The position numbers and the translations under genes were made by a program. From NCBI GenBank assembly GCA_030148335.1, contig JASBTQ010000042.1, positions 62,001 through 126,000 on the forward strand: a stretch of DNA of 64,000 bases, written 5' to 3'. The notes under the pieces are model-generated. The model was not told the origin of the DNA, ran no database searches, and saw nothing but the letters and a program-made list of their open reading frames with translations. Source of the DNA: Allomuricauda sp. Its GTDB lineage: Bacteria > Bacteroidota > Bacteroidia > Flavobacteriales > Flavobacteriaceae. Each line of letters starts with the position of its first letter. The first letter of the stretch is position 1. Below, one piece after another: positions 1 through 8,451 of the stretch.

Positions 1-864
1 CTTGTAGAGAATTTCACGCTCATTGCTGAAATCACTTTCTTTTTTGGGTTGTCCTACCACTGCGGGTAGGTTGGAACCACTGGCATTGGGCAGATAGCTT
101 TTTAAGGTGGCGGCGGAGATGGTCCTGTTTTCCTCCAGCACCGAAATCTGTTCGGCGATGTTCCGCAATTGCCTGATGTTCCCCGGCCAACGGTATTTCA
201 ACAATAGATGCACGGCATCATCCTCCAGGCGTATGGTGGGCATTTTGTATTTCTGACCAAAATCCGAAGCAAATTTCCGGAACAACAAATGGATGTCCTC
301 CTGTCGTTCACGGAGCGGGGGGATGTTGATCTCCACCGTACTCAACCTATAATAAAGGTCTTCCCTGAACTTTTCCTTTTCAATGGCCTCGAACATGTTC
401 ACGTTAGTGGCCGCCACGATGCGGACATTGGTTTTTTGTACTTGGGAGGACCCCACTTTCAGGAATTCCCCGTTTTCCAGCACACGTAGCAAACGCACCT
501 GGGTGGTAAGGGGGAGTTCGCCCACTTCATCCAAGAAGATGGTTCCGCCATCGGCCACTTCAAAATACCCGCTTCGGGTCTGTGTGGCCCCGGTGAAGGC
601 ACCTTTTTCGTGACCAAAGAGCTCACTATCGATGGTCCCTTCGGGAATGGCCCCACAGTTCACGGCAATGTATTTGGCATGTTTCCGGTGCGATAGGGAA
701 TGGATGATTTTGGGAATGGCTTCCTTTCCGACCCCACTTTCCCCCGTGACCAACACGGAAATGTCGGTGGGGGCCACTTGGATGGCCTTTTCTATGGCTC
801 GGTTGAGCTTCACATCGTTGCCGATGAGCTCGAACCGTTGTTTTATCGATTGGATGCTCTCCAT
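1..864 (-). CDS. Sigma-54-dependent transcriptional activator, AAA+ domain (partial, runs off left edge)
   Basis: 288 in-frame codons are visible from an ATG at 864 to the window edge. The product is an enhancer-binding protein that remodels sigma-54 RNA polymerase with ATP. A Walker A loop (GESGVGKE, about residues 32-39), the sigma-54 contact loop GAFTGA (about 75-80) and a Walker B stretch (GGTIFLDEVGEL) can be read, followed by a segment KYRWPGNIRQLRN typical of these activators. The AAA+ domain begins within about 10 residues of the start, so there is no room for an N-terminal receiver, PAS or GAF domain: this is a PspF-like, receiver-less architecture. The start overlaps the miaB stop by one base (TAATG), implying translational coupling. 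The C-terminal DNA-binding part lies outside the window. In related flavobacteria the miaB, sigma-54 regulator and LptE-like genes are neighbours (family knowledge); the last would be off the window. Confidence 0.93.
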   Translation of the reverse strand, partial: MESIQSIKQRFELIGNDVKLNRAIEKAIQVAPTDISVLVTGESGVGKEAIPKIIHSLSHRKHAKYIAVNCGAIPEGTIDSELFGHEKGAFTGATQTRSGYFEVADGGTIFLDEVGELPLTTQVRLLRVLENGEFLKVGSSQVQKTNVRIVAATNVNMFEAIEKEKFREDLYYRLSTVEINIPPLRERQEDIHLLFRKFASDFGQKYKMPTIRLEDDAVHLLLKYRWPGNIRQLRNIAEQISVLEENRTISAATLKSYLPNASGSNLPAVVGQPKKESDFSNEREILYK

Positions 865-2333
865 TAATATGAATTGTTCTTTGAATATTCAATGGCCTCG
901 CCGATCAAGGTGGCAGAGGTACATTCATTGATCTTTACGTTTACAAAGTCGCCCACTTTGTAGTGTTCCTTTGGAAAGACCACCACGGTGTTCTGAGAGT
1001 TTCGTCCCATCCAATGGGCATCGGATTTTTTGGAGGTTCCCTCGATAAGCACTTCCTCGGTCTTGCCCACATGCTCTTGTGTGCGATAATGGCTGTGCCT
1101 TTGTTGCGCGTCAATGATTTCCGTTAGACGTCTTTTCTTGGTCTCTTCGGGCACATCGTCCTCCATTTTACGCTCGGCCAAGGTTCCGGGTCTTTCGGAA
1201 TAGGCGAACATGAACCCAAAATCGTATTTGACGTATTCCATCAAACTCAAGGTGTCCTGATGGTCTTCTTCTGTTTCGGTTGGGAAACCGGTGATCATAT
1301 CTTGGCTGATGGCGCAATCGGGAATGATTTTTTTGATGTTGTCGATCAGTTCAAAATATTCCTCACGGGTATGCAGGCGGTTCATGGCCTTCAAAATCCT
1401 GTTGCTACCGCTCTGTACGGGCAAGTGGATGTATTTGCAGATATTTTCATATTTGGCCATGGTCTCAATCACGTCCAAGGTCATGTCCTGCGGATTGGAA
1501 GTGGAGAAACGGATACGCATTTTGGGCTGGGCCTGGGCCACGAGTTCCAAGAGTTTGGAAAAGTTCACCGAAGTGGCCTTTTGCATTTCCGAGGCCTTTT
1601 CAAAATCCTTCTTCAAACCACCACCATACCAAAGGTAACTGTCCACATTTTGCCCCAAAAGGGTGATTTCCCTAAACCCTCTTTTCCAAAGATCGTTCAC
1701 TTCTTCCAAAATGGATTGGGGGTCACGGCTGCGTTCCCTACCACGGGTAAACGGTACTACACAGAAGGTGCACATGTTGTCACAGCCCCGGGTGATGGAC
1801 ACAAAAGCGGTAACTCCATTGGAGTTCAACCGCACAGGGGCCACATCGCCATAAGTTTCGTCCTTGGAAAGAATGACGTTCACGGCATTTCGGCCCTCAT
1901 CGATTTCCTGTATCAGGTTGGGCAGGTCCTTGTAAGCATCTGGGCCTACGACCATGTCCACGATCTTCTCCTCTTCCAGGAACTTGTTCTTCAAACGTTC
2001 TGCCATGCAGCCCAAGACCCCCACCTTCATACCGGGATTCGTCTTTTTTACGGCGTTGAACTTTTCCAGACGCTTACGTACGGTCTGTTCCGCTTTTTCA
2101 CGGATGGAGCAGGTATTCACCAGGACTAAGTCGGCCTCTTCCAATATCTGCGTGGTGTTGAACCCTTCGTTGGCCAGAATGGACGCCACGATCTCACTAT
2201 CGGAAAAGTTCATCTGACAGCCATAGCTCTCAATGTAGAGCTTTCGGGTGTTCTTTTCGTCCTTCTCCAAAGCCAAGGTGCTTCCCTGTTGGCTCTCGTC
2301 GATTGTTTTTACTACGCTTTCGTCCTTGATCAT
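864..2333 (-). CDS. miaB: tRNA-2-methylthio-N6-dimethylallyladenosine synthase MiaB
   Basis: A radical SAM methylthiotransferase that adds a methylthio group to isopentenyl-A37 of tRNAs reading UNN codons. All expected parts are visible: the N-terminal UPF0004 domain with cluster cysteines C39 (SYGCQMN), C75 and C109, the radical-SAM triad C184-x3-C188-x2-C191 ([10 protein letters not shown]), and a C-terminal TRAM-type segment after about residue 415. At 489 aa it is slightly longer than the usual 440-475 because of a roughly 30-residue charged N-terminal extension before [10 protein letters not shown]. The ATG at 2333 is preceded by a good minus-7 box. It is the first gene of an operon with the sigma-54 activator. 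Confidence 0.97.
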   Translation of the reverse strand: MIKDESVVKTIDESQQGSTLALEKDEKNTRKLYIESYGCQMNFSDSEIVASILANEGFNTTQILEEADLVLVNTCSIREKAEQTVRKRLEKFNAVKKTNPGMKVGVLGCMAERLKNKFLEEEKIVDMVVGPDAYKDLPNLIQEIDEGRNAVNVILSKDETYGDVAPVRLNSNGVTAFVSITRGCDNMCTFCVVPFTRGRERSRDPQSILEEVNDLWKRGFREITLLGQNVDSYLWYGGGLKKDFEKASEMQKATSVNFSKLLELVAQAQPKMRIRFSTSNPQDMTLDVIETMAKYENICKYIHLPVQSGSNRILKAMNRLHTREEYFELIDNIKKIIPDCAISQDMITGFPTETEEDHQDTLSLMEYVKYDFGFMFAYSERPGTLAERKMEDDVPEETKKRRLTEIIDAQQRHSHYRTQEHVGKTEEVLIEGTSKKSDAHWMGRNSQNTVVVFPKEHYKVGDFVNVKINECTSATLIGEAIEYSKNNSY

Positions 2334-2350
2334 ATTGCTGCAATGGGGTG

Positions 2351-2358
2351 CAAAGATA
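2351..2358 (-). promoter_or_regulatory. Promoter minus-7 element for miaB
   Basis: Reads TATCTTTG on the minus strand, matching the Bacteroidota consensus TAnnTTTG. A TTG (complement of 2380-2382) lies about 21 bases upstream, where the minus-33 element is expected. The element sits 18 bases before the miaB ATG. Confidence 0.6.
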
Positions 2359-2528
2359 ATGCTTATTTCATTTTAGTGACAATTTGGCAGTATGTTTTAA
2401 CCCTAATTAAGAATTAAGGTTTATTTTTGGTCATACACTTGAGTTTACTCAACCTCCATTAAGCTTTACGTATTTGTCACAAAAGTGAAAGTGACATAAC
2501 GTTTTTTCTGTTAAAAGCATTGGAAAAA

Positions 2529-3242
2529 ATGGAATGGAGTAAGTTCAAGAATCCTTTCAAAAAAGGGAAGGAAGTCTTAGGGGCCATGACCTCTGATGAT
2601 GAAAATCTGCCCGCATCCACCAAGGAAGTGATGACCGAGATCTATAAAAGGAAAAAGTGGGGTGGTGCCCATAAAGATTTTTATTCCGGTTCAGGGTCAC
2701 ATTCCCGAAAAGTGGTGTTCCCTTATATTAAAATCATATCCTCATTCCTTCAAGGCTTTGAAAACGGACTGGTCGTATGTGATTTGGGGTGTGGGGATTT
2801 CAACGTCGGCAAAAAATTGGTTCCCTATTCTAAAAAATTTTTGGCAATTGATATTGTGGAAGGTTTGATTGAAAGAAATAAAAACCTGTTCAGTGACGAT
2901 AAACTGGAATTCTATTGTTTGAACATCATCACGGACGATTTACCTGACGCAGATTGTATTTTGGTCAGGCAGGTGCTTCAACATTTGTCCAACAAAGAAA
3001 TTCAGGCGGTGCTCAAAAAATTGGAAAGATTCAAGCATGTGATAGTAACGGAACATGTTCCAAAAGGGGAATTTGTGGCCAATGCCGAAAAATCCACAGG
3101 GGCAGGTATTCGACTTTCAAAGAAAAGTGGTGTTGTTTTGACGAAACCTCCCTTTAACTTCATTTCCTTAACATCAAAAGAACTCTTGAGCATTAAATAT
3201 AGAGAGGCTATGATCGTTACCACACACTATCAAAACTTCTAG
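2529..3242 (+). CDS. Class I SAM-dependent methyltransferase, target unknown
   Basis: About 237 aa. A Rossmann-type motif I (VCDLGCGDFNVG, near residue 85) is followed by an acidic motif II (FLAIDIVEGL) and a motif IV-like ILVRQVLQHLSN, as in small-molecule or glycan methyltransferases. The first 60 residues are basic and have no signal peptide, so the protein is probably cytoplasmic. I place the start at the ATG at 2529; an in-frame TTG at 2520 would add only three residues. The gene stands alone between the divergent miaB and the downstream lipoprotein, so context gives no substrate. It could act on sugars or lipids, but nothing in the sequence decides this. Confidence 0.8.
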   Translation: MEWSKFKNPFKKGKEVLGAMTSDDENLPASTKEVMTEIYKRKKWGGAHKDFYSGSGSHSRKVVFPYIKIISSFLQGFENGLVVCDLGCGDFNVGKKLVPYSKKFLAIDIVEGLIERNKNLFSDDKLEFYCLNIITDDLPDADCILVRQVLQHLSNKEIQAVLKKLERFKHVIVTEHVPKGEFVANAEKSTGAGIRLSKKSGVVLTKPPFNFISLTSKELLSIKYREAMIVTTHYQNF

Positions 3243-3297
3243 ATCCATTTAATTCACAACATATCGGACGCAACTTTTTTAAAAGATTTTCATCTAT

Positions 3298-4572
3298 ATG
3301 ATTAAAACACAAACCACTATGAAAACGAAAATCCTTCTGTTGCCCTTCTTGGCCCTACTGTTGTTGGTGTCCTGTACCGATGACGATTCCAGTGATAAAT
3401 ACGCCGATTATATCGTGGCCCGCCCCTTGGTGATGAGCAAAACGGAATTTGCCAACAGTGTGGACATCATTGCGCCCAGACCCATTGAAGAATCGGGAAA
3501 GGTCTATACCTATAAAGATTACATTTTTGTGAATGACAAATACCAGGGCATCCATGTGATCGACAATCGCAATCCACAACAACCCGTGAAAATTGGATTC
3601 ATCAACATTCCTGGCAATGTGGACATTTCGGTGAAGGACGATTATCTTTTTGCGGACAGCTTGGCGGATCTGGTGGTCATCGATATTTCCGACATCGACA
3701 ACATTGCGTTGGTGAACCGCTTGGAAAATGTATTGCAAGGTGGCACAGTCTTTCCTTTTGAGGCCAACATTGTGGAGGATATGGAATACGATTACGAAAC
3801 AGAGATCATTGTGGGGTGGACGACCACTACGGAAAGAAGACTGATTTCCGAAGCTGAAAAAAGCGGTTGGGGCTTTTTTGGTAATGATATGGCCGTGGCC
3901 GAATCCGCAAGTGGAGGAACAACGGGCCAAGGAGGATCGCTCGCGAGGTTCAAAATTGTGGAGGACTACCTATACGCCGTGGACAGCCATAACATCAACG
4001 TGTTCAATATCTCCGATATGGATAACCCACAGGCATTGGAAGATGTGTATGCTGGTTTTGATATAGAGACCATTTTTTACAATGGCAGTTACCTTTTCTT
4101 GGGCAGTATGCGGGGAATGTATATATATGACATTACCGACCCTGCAGCACCTTCCAAGGTTTCCGAGTTTGAGCATGGCACCGCCTGCGACCCGGTGGTG
4201 GTGGATGGCGATTATGCCTATGTGACCTTGCGTGGCGGAAACATGTGCGGTGCCACCGAGAGCGGATTGTTCATTGTGGACATTTCGGACATTGCGAACC
4301 CAGAACTGGCGGTGCAGTACCCCATGGACGAACCCTATGGTTTGGGCATCAGGGAAGAAAAACTTTTCGTTTGTGATGGATCTTCAGGTCTGAAGGTCTA
4401 TGACAAGACCGATATCAATGACCTGAAAGAGCTGAACCATTTTGAGGACATTGTCACTTTCGATGTCATTCCTTTGGAAAACCATCTGATCATGATAGGG
4501 GACGGAATCCTATATCAATATGAGTATTTGGATGGGGGGATCAAGCTCATCAGCCAAATAGGACTCAATTAA
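3298..4572 (+). CDS. LVIVD-repeat beta-propeller lipoprotein
   Basis: A 424-aa exported lipoprotein. The N-terminus has a hydrophobic stretch ending in the lipobox LVSC (C26 from this start), followed by an Asp-rich tether (TDDDSSD). The body carries about six LVIVD-type blade motifs, including LVVIDISDIDN, INVFNISDMDN, MYIYDITDPAA, LFIVDISDIAN and LKVYDKTDIND, which are expected to fold as a beta-propeller on the cell surface or in the periplasm. The function of LVIVD proteins is unknown. A second ATG at 3319 would give a shorter and equally good signal peptide (MKTKILLLPF), so the exact start is open. The gene ends at a strong terminator before topA and seems to be monocistronic. Confidence 0.88.
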   Translation: MIKTQTTMKTKILLLPFLALLLLVSCTDDDSSDKYADYIVARPLVMSKTEFANSVDIIAPRPIEESGKVYTYKDYIFVNDKYQGIHVIDNRNPQQPVKIGFINIPGNVDISVKDDYLFADSLADLVVIDISDIDNIALVNRLENVLQGGTVFPFEANIVEDMEYDYETEIIVGWTTTTERRLISEAEKSGWGFFGNDMAVAESASGGTTGQGGSLARFKIVEDYLYAVDSHNINVFNISDMDNPQALEDVYAGFDIETIFYNGSYLFLGSMRGMYIYDITDPAAPSKVSEFEHGTACDPVVVDGDYAYVTLRGGNMCGATESGLFIVDISDIANPELAVQYPMDEPYGLGIREEKLFVCDGSSGLKVYDKTDINDLKELNHFEDIVTFDVIPLENHLIMIGDGILYQYEYLDGGIKLISQIGLN

Positions 4573-4593
4573 AAAGAGCACAAAAACCAAGTC

Positions 4594-4624
4594 AAATATC
4601 CCGTTTTCAGCGGGATATTTTTTT
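4594..4624 (+). terminator. Rho-independent terminator after the LVIVD lipoprotein
   Basis: The 10-bp stem AAATATCCCG / CGGGATATTT with a 7-base loop is followed by a T run (4618-4624). It lies 21 bases after the stop codon. Confidence 0.85.
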
Positions 4625-4664
4625 GATATGGGTTCCATAAAAACCCAAAATCGAAAAATTGATA

Positions 4665-4672
4665 TACTTTTG
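4665..4672 (+). promoter_or_regulatory. Promoter minus-7 element for topA
   Basis: TACTTTTG matches TAnnTTTG and lies 19 bases before the topA ATG, just after the preceding terminator. The expected short leader supports the ATG at 4692. Confidence 0.6.
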
Positions 4673-4691
4673 TTGACACAAAACCCAGTGC

Positions 4692-7169
4692 ATGCCAAAG
4701 AATTTAGTTATTGTAGAGTCCCCCGCTAAGGCAAAGACCATAGAGAAATTTTTAGGAAAGGAATACCAAGTCGAATCCAGCTTCGGTCACATTGTGGACC
4801 TGCCCGCTAAAGAACTTGGGGTGGATGTGGAAAACGATTTCAAGCCAAAATATACTGTTGACAAGGATAAAAAGGCCTTGGTGAAAAAACTCAAGGACCT
4901 GGCCCAAAAGGCCGATACCATTTGGCTCGCCAGTGATGAGGACCGCGAGGGAGAGGCCATTTCGTGGCACTTGGCGGAAGAACTGAAACTGGACAAGGGC
5001 AAGACCAAACGTATCGTGTTCAACTCCATCACCAAATCGGCGATCCAAAAGGCCATTGAGAACCCAAGGGACATCAACTATAATTTGGTGAATGCACAAC
5101 AGGCCCGAAGGGTCCTCGACCGGTTGGTGGGCTATGAACTTTCACCTGTGCTCTGGAAAAAAATAAAACCGGGACTCTCCGCAGGTAGGGTACAGTCCGT
5201 AGCGGTGAGGCTCATCGTGGAAAGGGAGCGGGAAATCGAGGGCTTTGCCCCCGAGGCATCATTCAGGATAAAGGCAGAGTTCAAGACCGATGGAGGCAAT
5301 GTCTTTTCGGCCAGGTTGAACAAGACCTTCCCGACCAAGGCAGAGGCCGAAAACTTCCTCAGGCAGAATATCGGGGCAGATTTTTCAGTGGCCGATCTGG
5401 ACAAAAAACCGGCAAAAAAGTCTCCGGCAGCACCGTTTACCACTTCGACCTTGCAACAGGAAGCATCCCGAAAGCTTTATTTTTCTGTTAGTCGCACCAT
5501 GCAGGTGGCACAGCGGCTTTACGAAGCAGGTCTGATCACCTACATGAGAACGGACAGCGTGAACCTTTCCAATGAGGCATTGAGTGCCGCCAAGGAAGCC
5601 ATTGTCCAAAACTATGGGGAGAGGTATAGCCAAACAAGAAACTTTACGGGCAAGACCAAAGGGGCCCAGGAAGCCCACGAGGCCATTCGCCCAACCGATA
5701 TGAAACTACAGTCCCCTTCTTTGGAAAGGGACCAATCCAAACTCTACGAACTCATCTGGAAACGGACCCTGGCCTCCCAAATGAGCGATGCACAACTGGA
5801 ACGTACCAATGTAAAGATCAAGGCCAGCACCCATCAAGAGGAATTTACCGCCAATGGCGAAGTGGTCAAGTTCGATGGGTTCCTCAAAGTATATCTGGAA
5901 GGTACCGATGATGAAGAGGGGGCGGAAGAACAGGAGGGAATGCTGCCGGCCATGAAGGTGGGCGAGGCACTGCAGAATGTGTATATCTCCGCTACGGAGC
6001 GCTTTACCAGACCTCCCTATCGCTATACGGAGGCCTCCTTGGTCAAGAAGTTGGAAGAACTGGGCATCGGAAGACCATCTACCTATGCACCTACGATTTC
6101 CACCATCCAGAACAGGGGCTATGTGGAAAAAGGAAGCATTGAGGGCACGGAACGGAAATATTTCCAACTGGTTTTGGAAAAAGGAAAACTCGCAGAGGAA
6201 CAACTGACCGAGATGGTGGGTTCGGACAAGGGAAAACTGGTCCCCACTGATATAGGAATGATCGTGAACGACTTTTTGGTGAGCAATTTCACCAAAATAT
6301 TGGATTACAATTTCACGGCACAAGTGGAGGAGGATTTTGATGAGATAGCTACCGGCGAAGAGGACTGGCAGCAAATGATGAAAAATTTCTACAAGGACTT
6401 CCATCCCAATGTCTTGGAGGTCGAGGAAAATGCCGAAAGGGCCAGTGGGGAACGCATCTTGGGCGTAGATCCCAAATCGGGCAGGCAGGTTGCCGCCAGA
6501 TTGGGTCGTTTTGGACCCATGGTACAGATAGGCACCGTGGATGAAGAGGAAAAACCGCTGTTTGCCAGTTTGCTTCCCGATCAGTCCATTGGGACCATCA
6601 CTTTTGAAGAGGCTATGGAGCTGTTCCAATTGCCAAGGCAATTGGGAGAATACAAAGGGGAAGAAATCGAGGCGAACGTGGGTCGGTACGGCCCGTATGT
6701 CAGGTTCGGTAAAAAATTCATTTCCTTGGATGCGGGTGAAAGTGCCTTCGATGTGGATCTCACCCGTGCCATAGAGCTCATCAAAGAGAAGGAAAAAGCG
6801 GATGCACCCATTGCTACCTATGAGGGCAAGGAAGTCACCAAGGGTAAGGGAAGGTTCGGTCCCTTCATCAAATGGGACGGTATGTTCATCAATGTGAACA
6901 AGAAATACGATTTTGACCATCTTTCCCCATCCGATGTTGCGGAACTCATCGAGGACAAGAAGAAAAAGGAAGCCGAAAAAGTGGTCCAGGAGTGGCCCGA
7001 GGAAAAGATCAGGATAGAAAAGGCCAGATGGGGTAGGCACAACATCTTGAAAGGTAAGGTCAAAGTAGAGCTTTCCAAGGATGTGGATGCCACAAAGATC
7101 ACTTTGGAAGAGGCAAAGGCCCTTTTGGAAAAGAAATCACCTAAGAAAAAAGCCAAGGCAAAGAAATAA
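4692..7169 (+). CDS. topA: DNA topoisomerase I (type IA)
   Basis: An 825-aa type IA topoisomerase that relaxes negative supercoils by single-strand passage. The N-terminal Toprim domain starts at KNLVIVESPAKAKTIEKFLG and contains the metal-binding region SDEDREGEAISWH (about residues 77-89). The active-site tyrosine lies in LITYMRTDSVNLS (about residue 280). The C-terminus has several GRFGPxV/GRYGPYV repeats (topoisomerase C-terminal repeat) instead of zinc fingers, then a lysine-rich tail ending KKKAKAKK, both usual for Bacteroidota. Only one base separates its stop from the next gene, so topA and the arginase-fold gene are surely cotranscribed. Confidence 0.98.
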   Translation: MPKNLVIVESPAKAKTIEKFLGKEYQVESSFGHIVDLPAKELGVDVENDFKPKYTVDKDKKALVKKLKDLAQKADTIWLASDEDREGEAISWHLAEELKLDKGKTKRIVFNSITKSAIQKAIENPRDINYNLVNAQQARRVLDRLVGYELSPVLWKKIKPGLSAGRVQSVAVRLIVEREREIEGFAPEASFRIKAEFKTDGGNVFSARLNKTFPTKAEAENFLRQNIGADFSVADLDKKPAKKSPAAPFTTSTLQQEASRKLYFSVSRTMQVAQRLYEAGLITYMRTDSVNLSNEALSAAKEAIVQNYGERYSQTRNFTGKTKGAQEAHEAIRPTDMKLQSPSLERDQSKLYELIWKRTLASQMSDAQLERTNVKIKASTHQEEFTANGEVVKFDGFLKVYLEGTDDEEGAEEQEGMLPAMKVGEALQNVYISATERFTRPPYRYTEASLVKKLEELGIGRPSTYAPTISTIQNRGYVEKGSIEGTERKYFQLVLEKGKLAEEQLTEMVGSDKGKLVPTDIGMIVNDFLVSNFTKILDYNFTAQVEEDFDEIATGEEDWQQMMKNFYKDFHPNVLEVEENAERASGERILGVDPKSGRQVAARLGRFGPMVQIGTVDEEEKPLFASLLPDQSIGTITFEEAMELFQLPRQLGEYKGEEIEANVGRYGPYVRFGKKFISLDAGESAFDVDLTRAIELIKEKEKADAPIATYEGKEVTKGKGRFGPFIKWDGMFINVNKKYDFDHLSPSDVAELIEDKKKKEAEKVVQEWPEEKIRIEKARWGRHNILKGKVKVELSKDVDATKITLEEAKALLEKKSPKKKAKAKK

Positions 7170-7170
7170 T

Positions 7171-8328
7171 ATGGCGTTCGATTTTTTGGTTCCCGTAAAG
7201 GACAGGGTGTTGGCACACATGGAACTGCTGCCCCAACAGGCCATCGGCAAGAACATCCACATGCATACGGAAAAGGACGGACTTCCGGTGTTCGCCCATG
7301 CCGATGTGGCCATCTTTGGGGTATTGGAATCCAGGAACGCATTTGAAAAAAAACCGGAAAAACTGGATGTGGACGAAGTGCGCATCCAACTATATCGCCT
7401 TATGATGGGCAACTGGAACTCCACCATCATAGACATCGGGGATGTGGAAGAGGGCGATACCGTTGAGGACACCTATTTTGTGGTGAAGGAAATTGTGGCC
7501 GAATTGCTGGAAGAAAACATCATACCTATTATAATAGGATATACCCAGGACATTACTTACCCAACCTATCGTGCCTTTGACAAGATCAAGGACATGGTGA
7601 ACCTTGTGGCCATAGACAGCCGTTTTGATTTTGGGGAGGACGAGGAACTCATTTCCTCGCACTCCTACATGAGCAAGATCATTACGGACAAGCCCAACAA
7701 TCTTTTCAATTTTTCCAACATCGGCTACCAAAGCTATTTCAATGCGCAGGAAGAAATCGATCTTATGGAACGTCTTTTCTTTGATGCCTACAGGTTGGGC
7801 GAGATTGCTGCGAACATAGAACTGGCAGAGCCCATACTGCGCAGTAGCGATATTGTAAGCTTGGACCTCAGGGCCATACGCGCCAGCGAAATGGGACTGT
7901 CCAAGAACTTTTCCCCCAACGGGTTCACCGGGAGGGAAATATGCGCCATAGCCCGGTATGCCGGCATCAGTGATAGGGTCTCCCTGTTCGGGATCTACGA
8001 AGGGGAGAACTCCCACCAAGCCTTTCAGATGATTGCCCAGATCATCTGGTATTTCATAGAAGGGTTATCCTTTAGGATAAAGGAACAGCCCAGCTCAAAG
8101 AGCGAAGACTTCACTAAATTCACCGTACCCACCGACACGGAAGAGCTTGTATTCTACAAAAGCCACGTGACCGAACGCTGGTGGGTGGAGGTGCCATCAA
8201 TTTTGGGCGAGCATACTAAAACAAATTCGGTGGCGTTATTACCATGCACCGAAGGGGACTATTTGGATGCTTGCAACCAGAACATTCCCGAAAGGTGGTA
8301 CAAAGCCTATAGAAAGGGCTTTCACTAA
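7171..8328 (+). CDS. Arginase/formimidoylglutamase-fold protein with degraded metal site (probable pseudoenzyme)
   Basis: A 385-aa ureohydrolase-superfamily protein; the ATG at 7171 lies one base after the topA stop. The three family metal motifs can be aligned but are altered. Where GGGH(E/D) is expected, residues 122-127 read IGYTQD (His to Gln126). Where DAHxD is expected, residues 149-153 read DSRFD (His to Arg151). Where SxDxD is expected, residues 230-234 read SLDLR (second Asp to Arg234). Three of six manganese ligands (D149, D153, D232) remain. This is usually annotated formimidoylglutamase or arginase, but it probably cannot hold the binuclear metal centre. It lies between topA and gldK, an arrangement I recall as common in flavobacteria. 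No histidine-degradation gene is nearby, so a structural or regulatory role is more likely than hydrolysis. Confidence 0.88.
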   Translation: MAFDFLVPVKDRVLAHMELLPQQAIGKNIHMHTEKDGLPVFAHADVAIFGVLESRNAFEKKPEKLDVDEVRIQLYRLMMGNWNSTIIDIGDVEEGDTVEDTYFVVKEIVAELLEENIIPIIIGYTQDITYPTYRAFDKIKDMVNLVAIDSRFDFGEDEELISSHSYMSKIITDKPNNLFNFSNIGYQSYFNAQEEIDLMERLFFDAYRLGEIAANIELAEPILRSSDIVSLDLRAIRASEMGLSKNFSPNGFTGREICAIARYAGISDRVSLFGIYEGENSHQAFQMIAQIIWYFIEGLSFRIKEQPSSKSEDFTKFTVPTDTEELVFYKSHVTERWWVEVPSILGEHTKTNSVALLPCTEGDYLDACNQNIPERWYKAYRKGFH

Positions 8329-8451
8329 ACAAATTAAATTTTACGCATTAATTGTTCTTGCACAATAATTTATTCAAAAATTAGTTTTGAGAGTAATGAA
8401 TTTGTGTATCACAGTTTATAATCTTGAATCGAAAGTAATTTAACCTAAAGT

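Noticed and set aside
2520..3242. TTG at 2520 as start of the methyltransferase
   Set aside because: It adds only three residues, and an ATG follows at 2529; nothing favours the rarer codon.
5706..7040. 444-codon open frame antisense to topA
   Set aside because: It is fully covered by an unambiguous topoisomerase on the other strand; the translation has no domain and reflects codon bias of the real gene.
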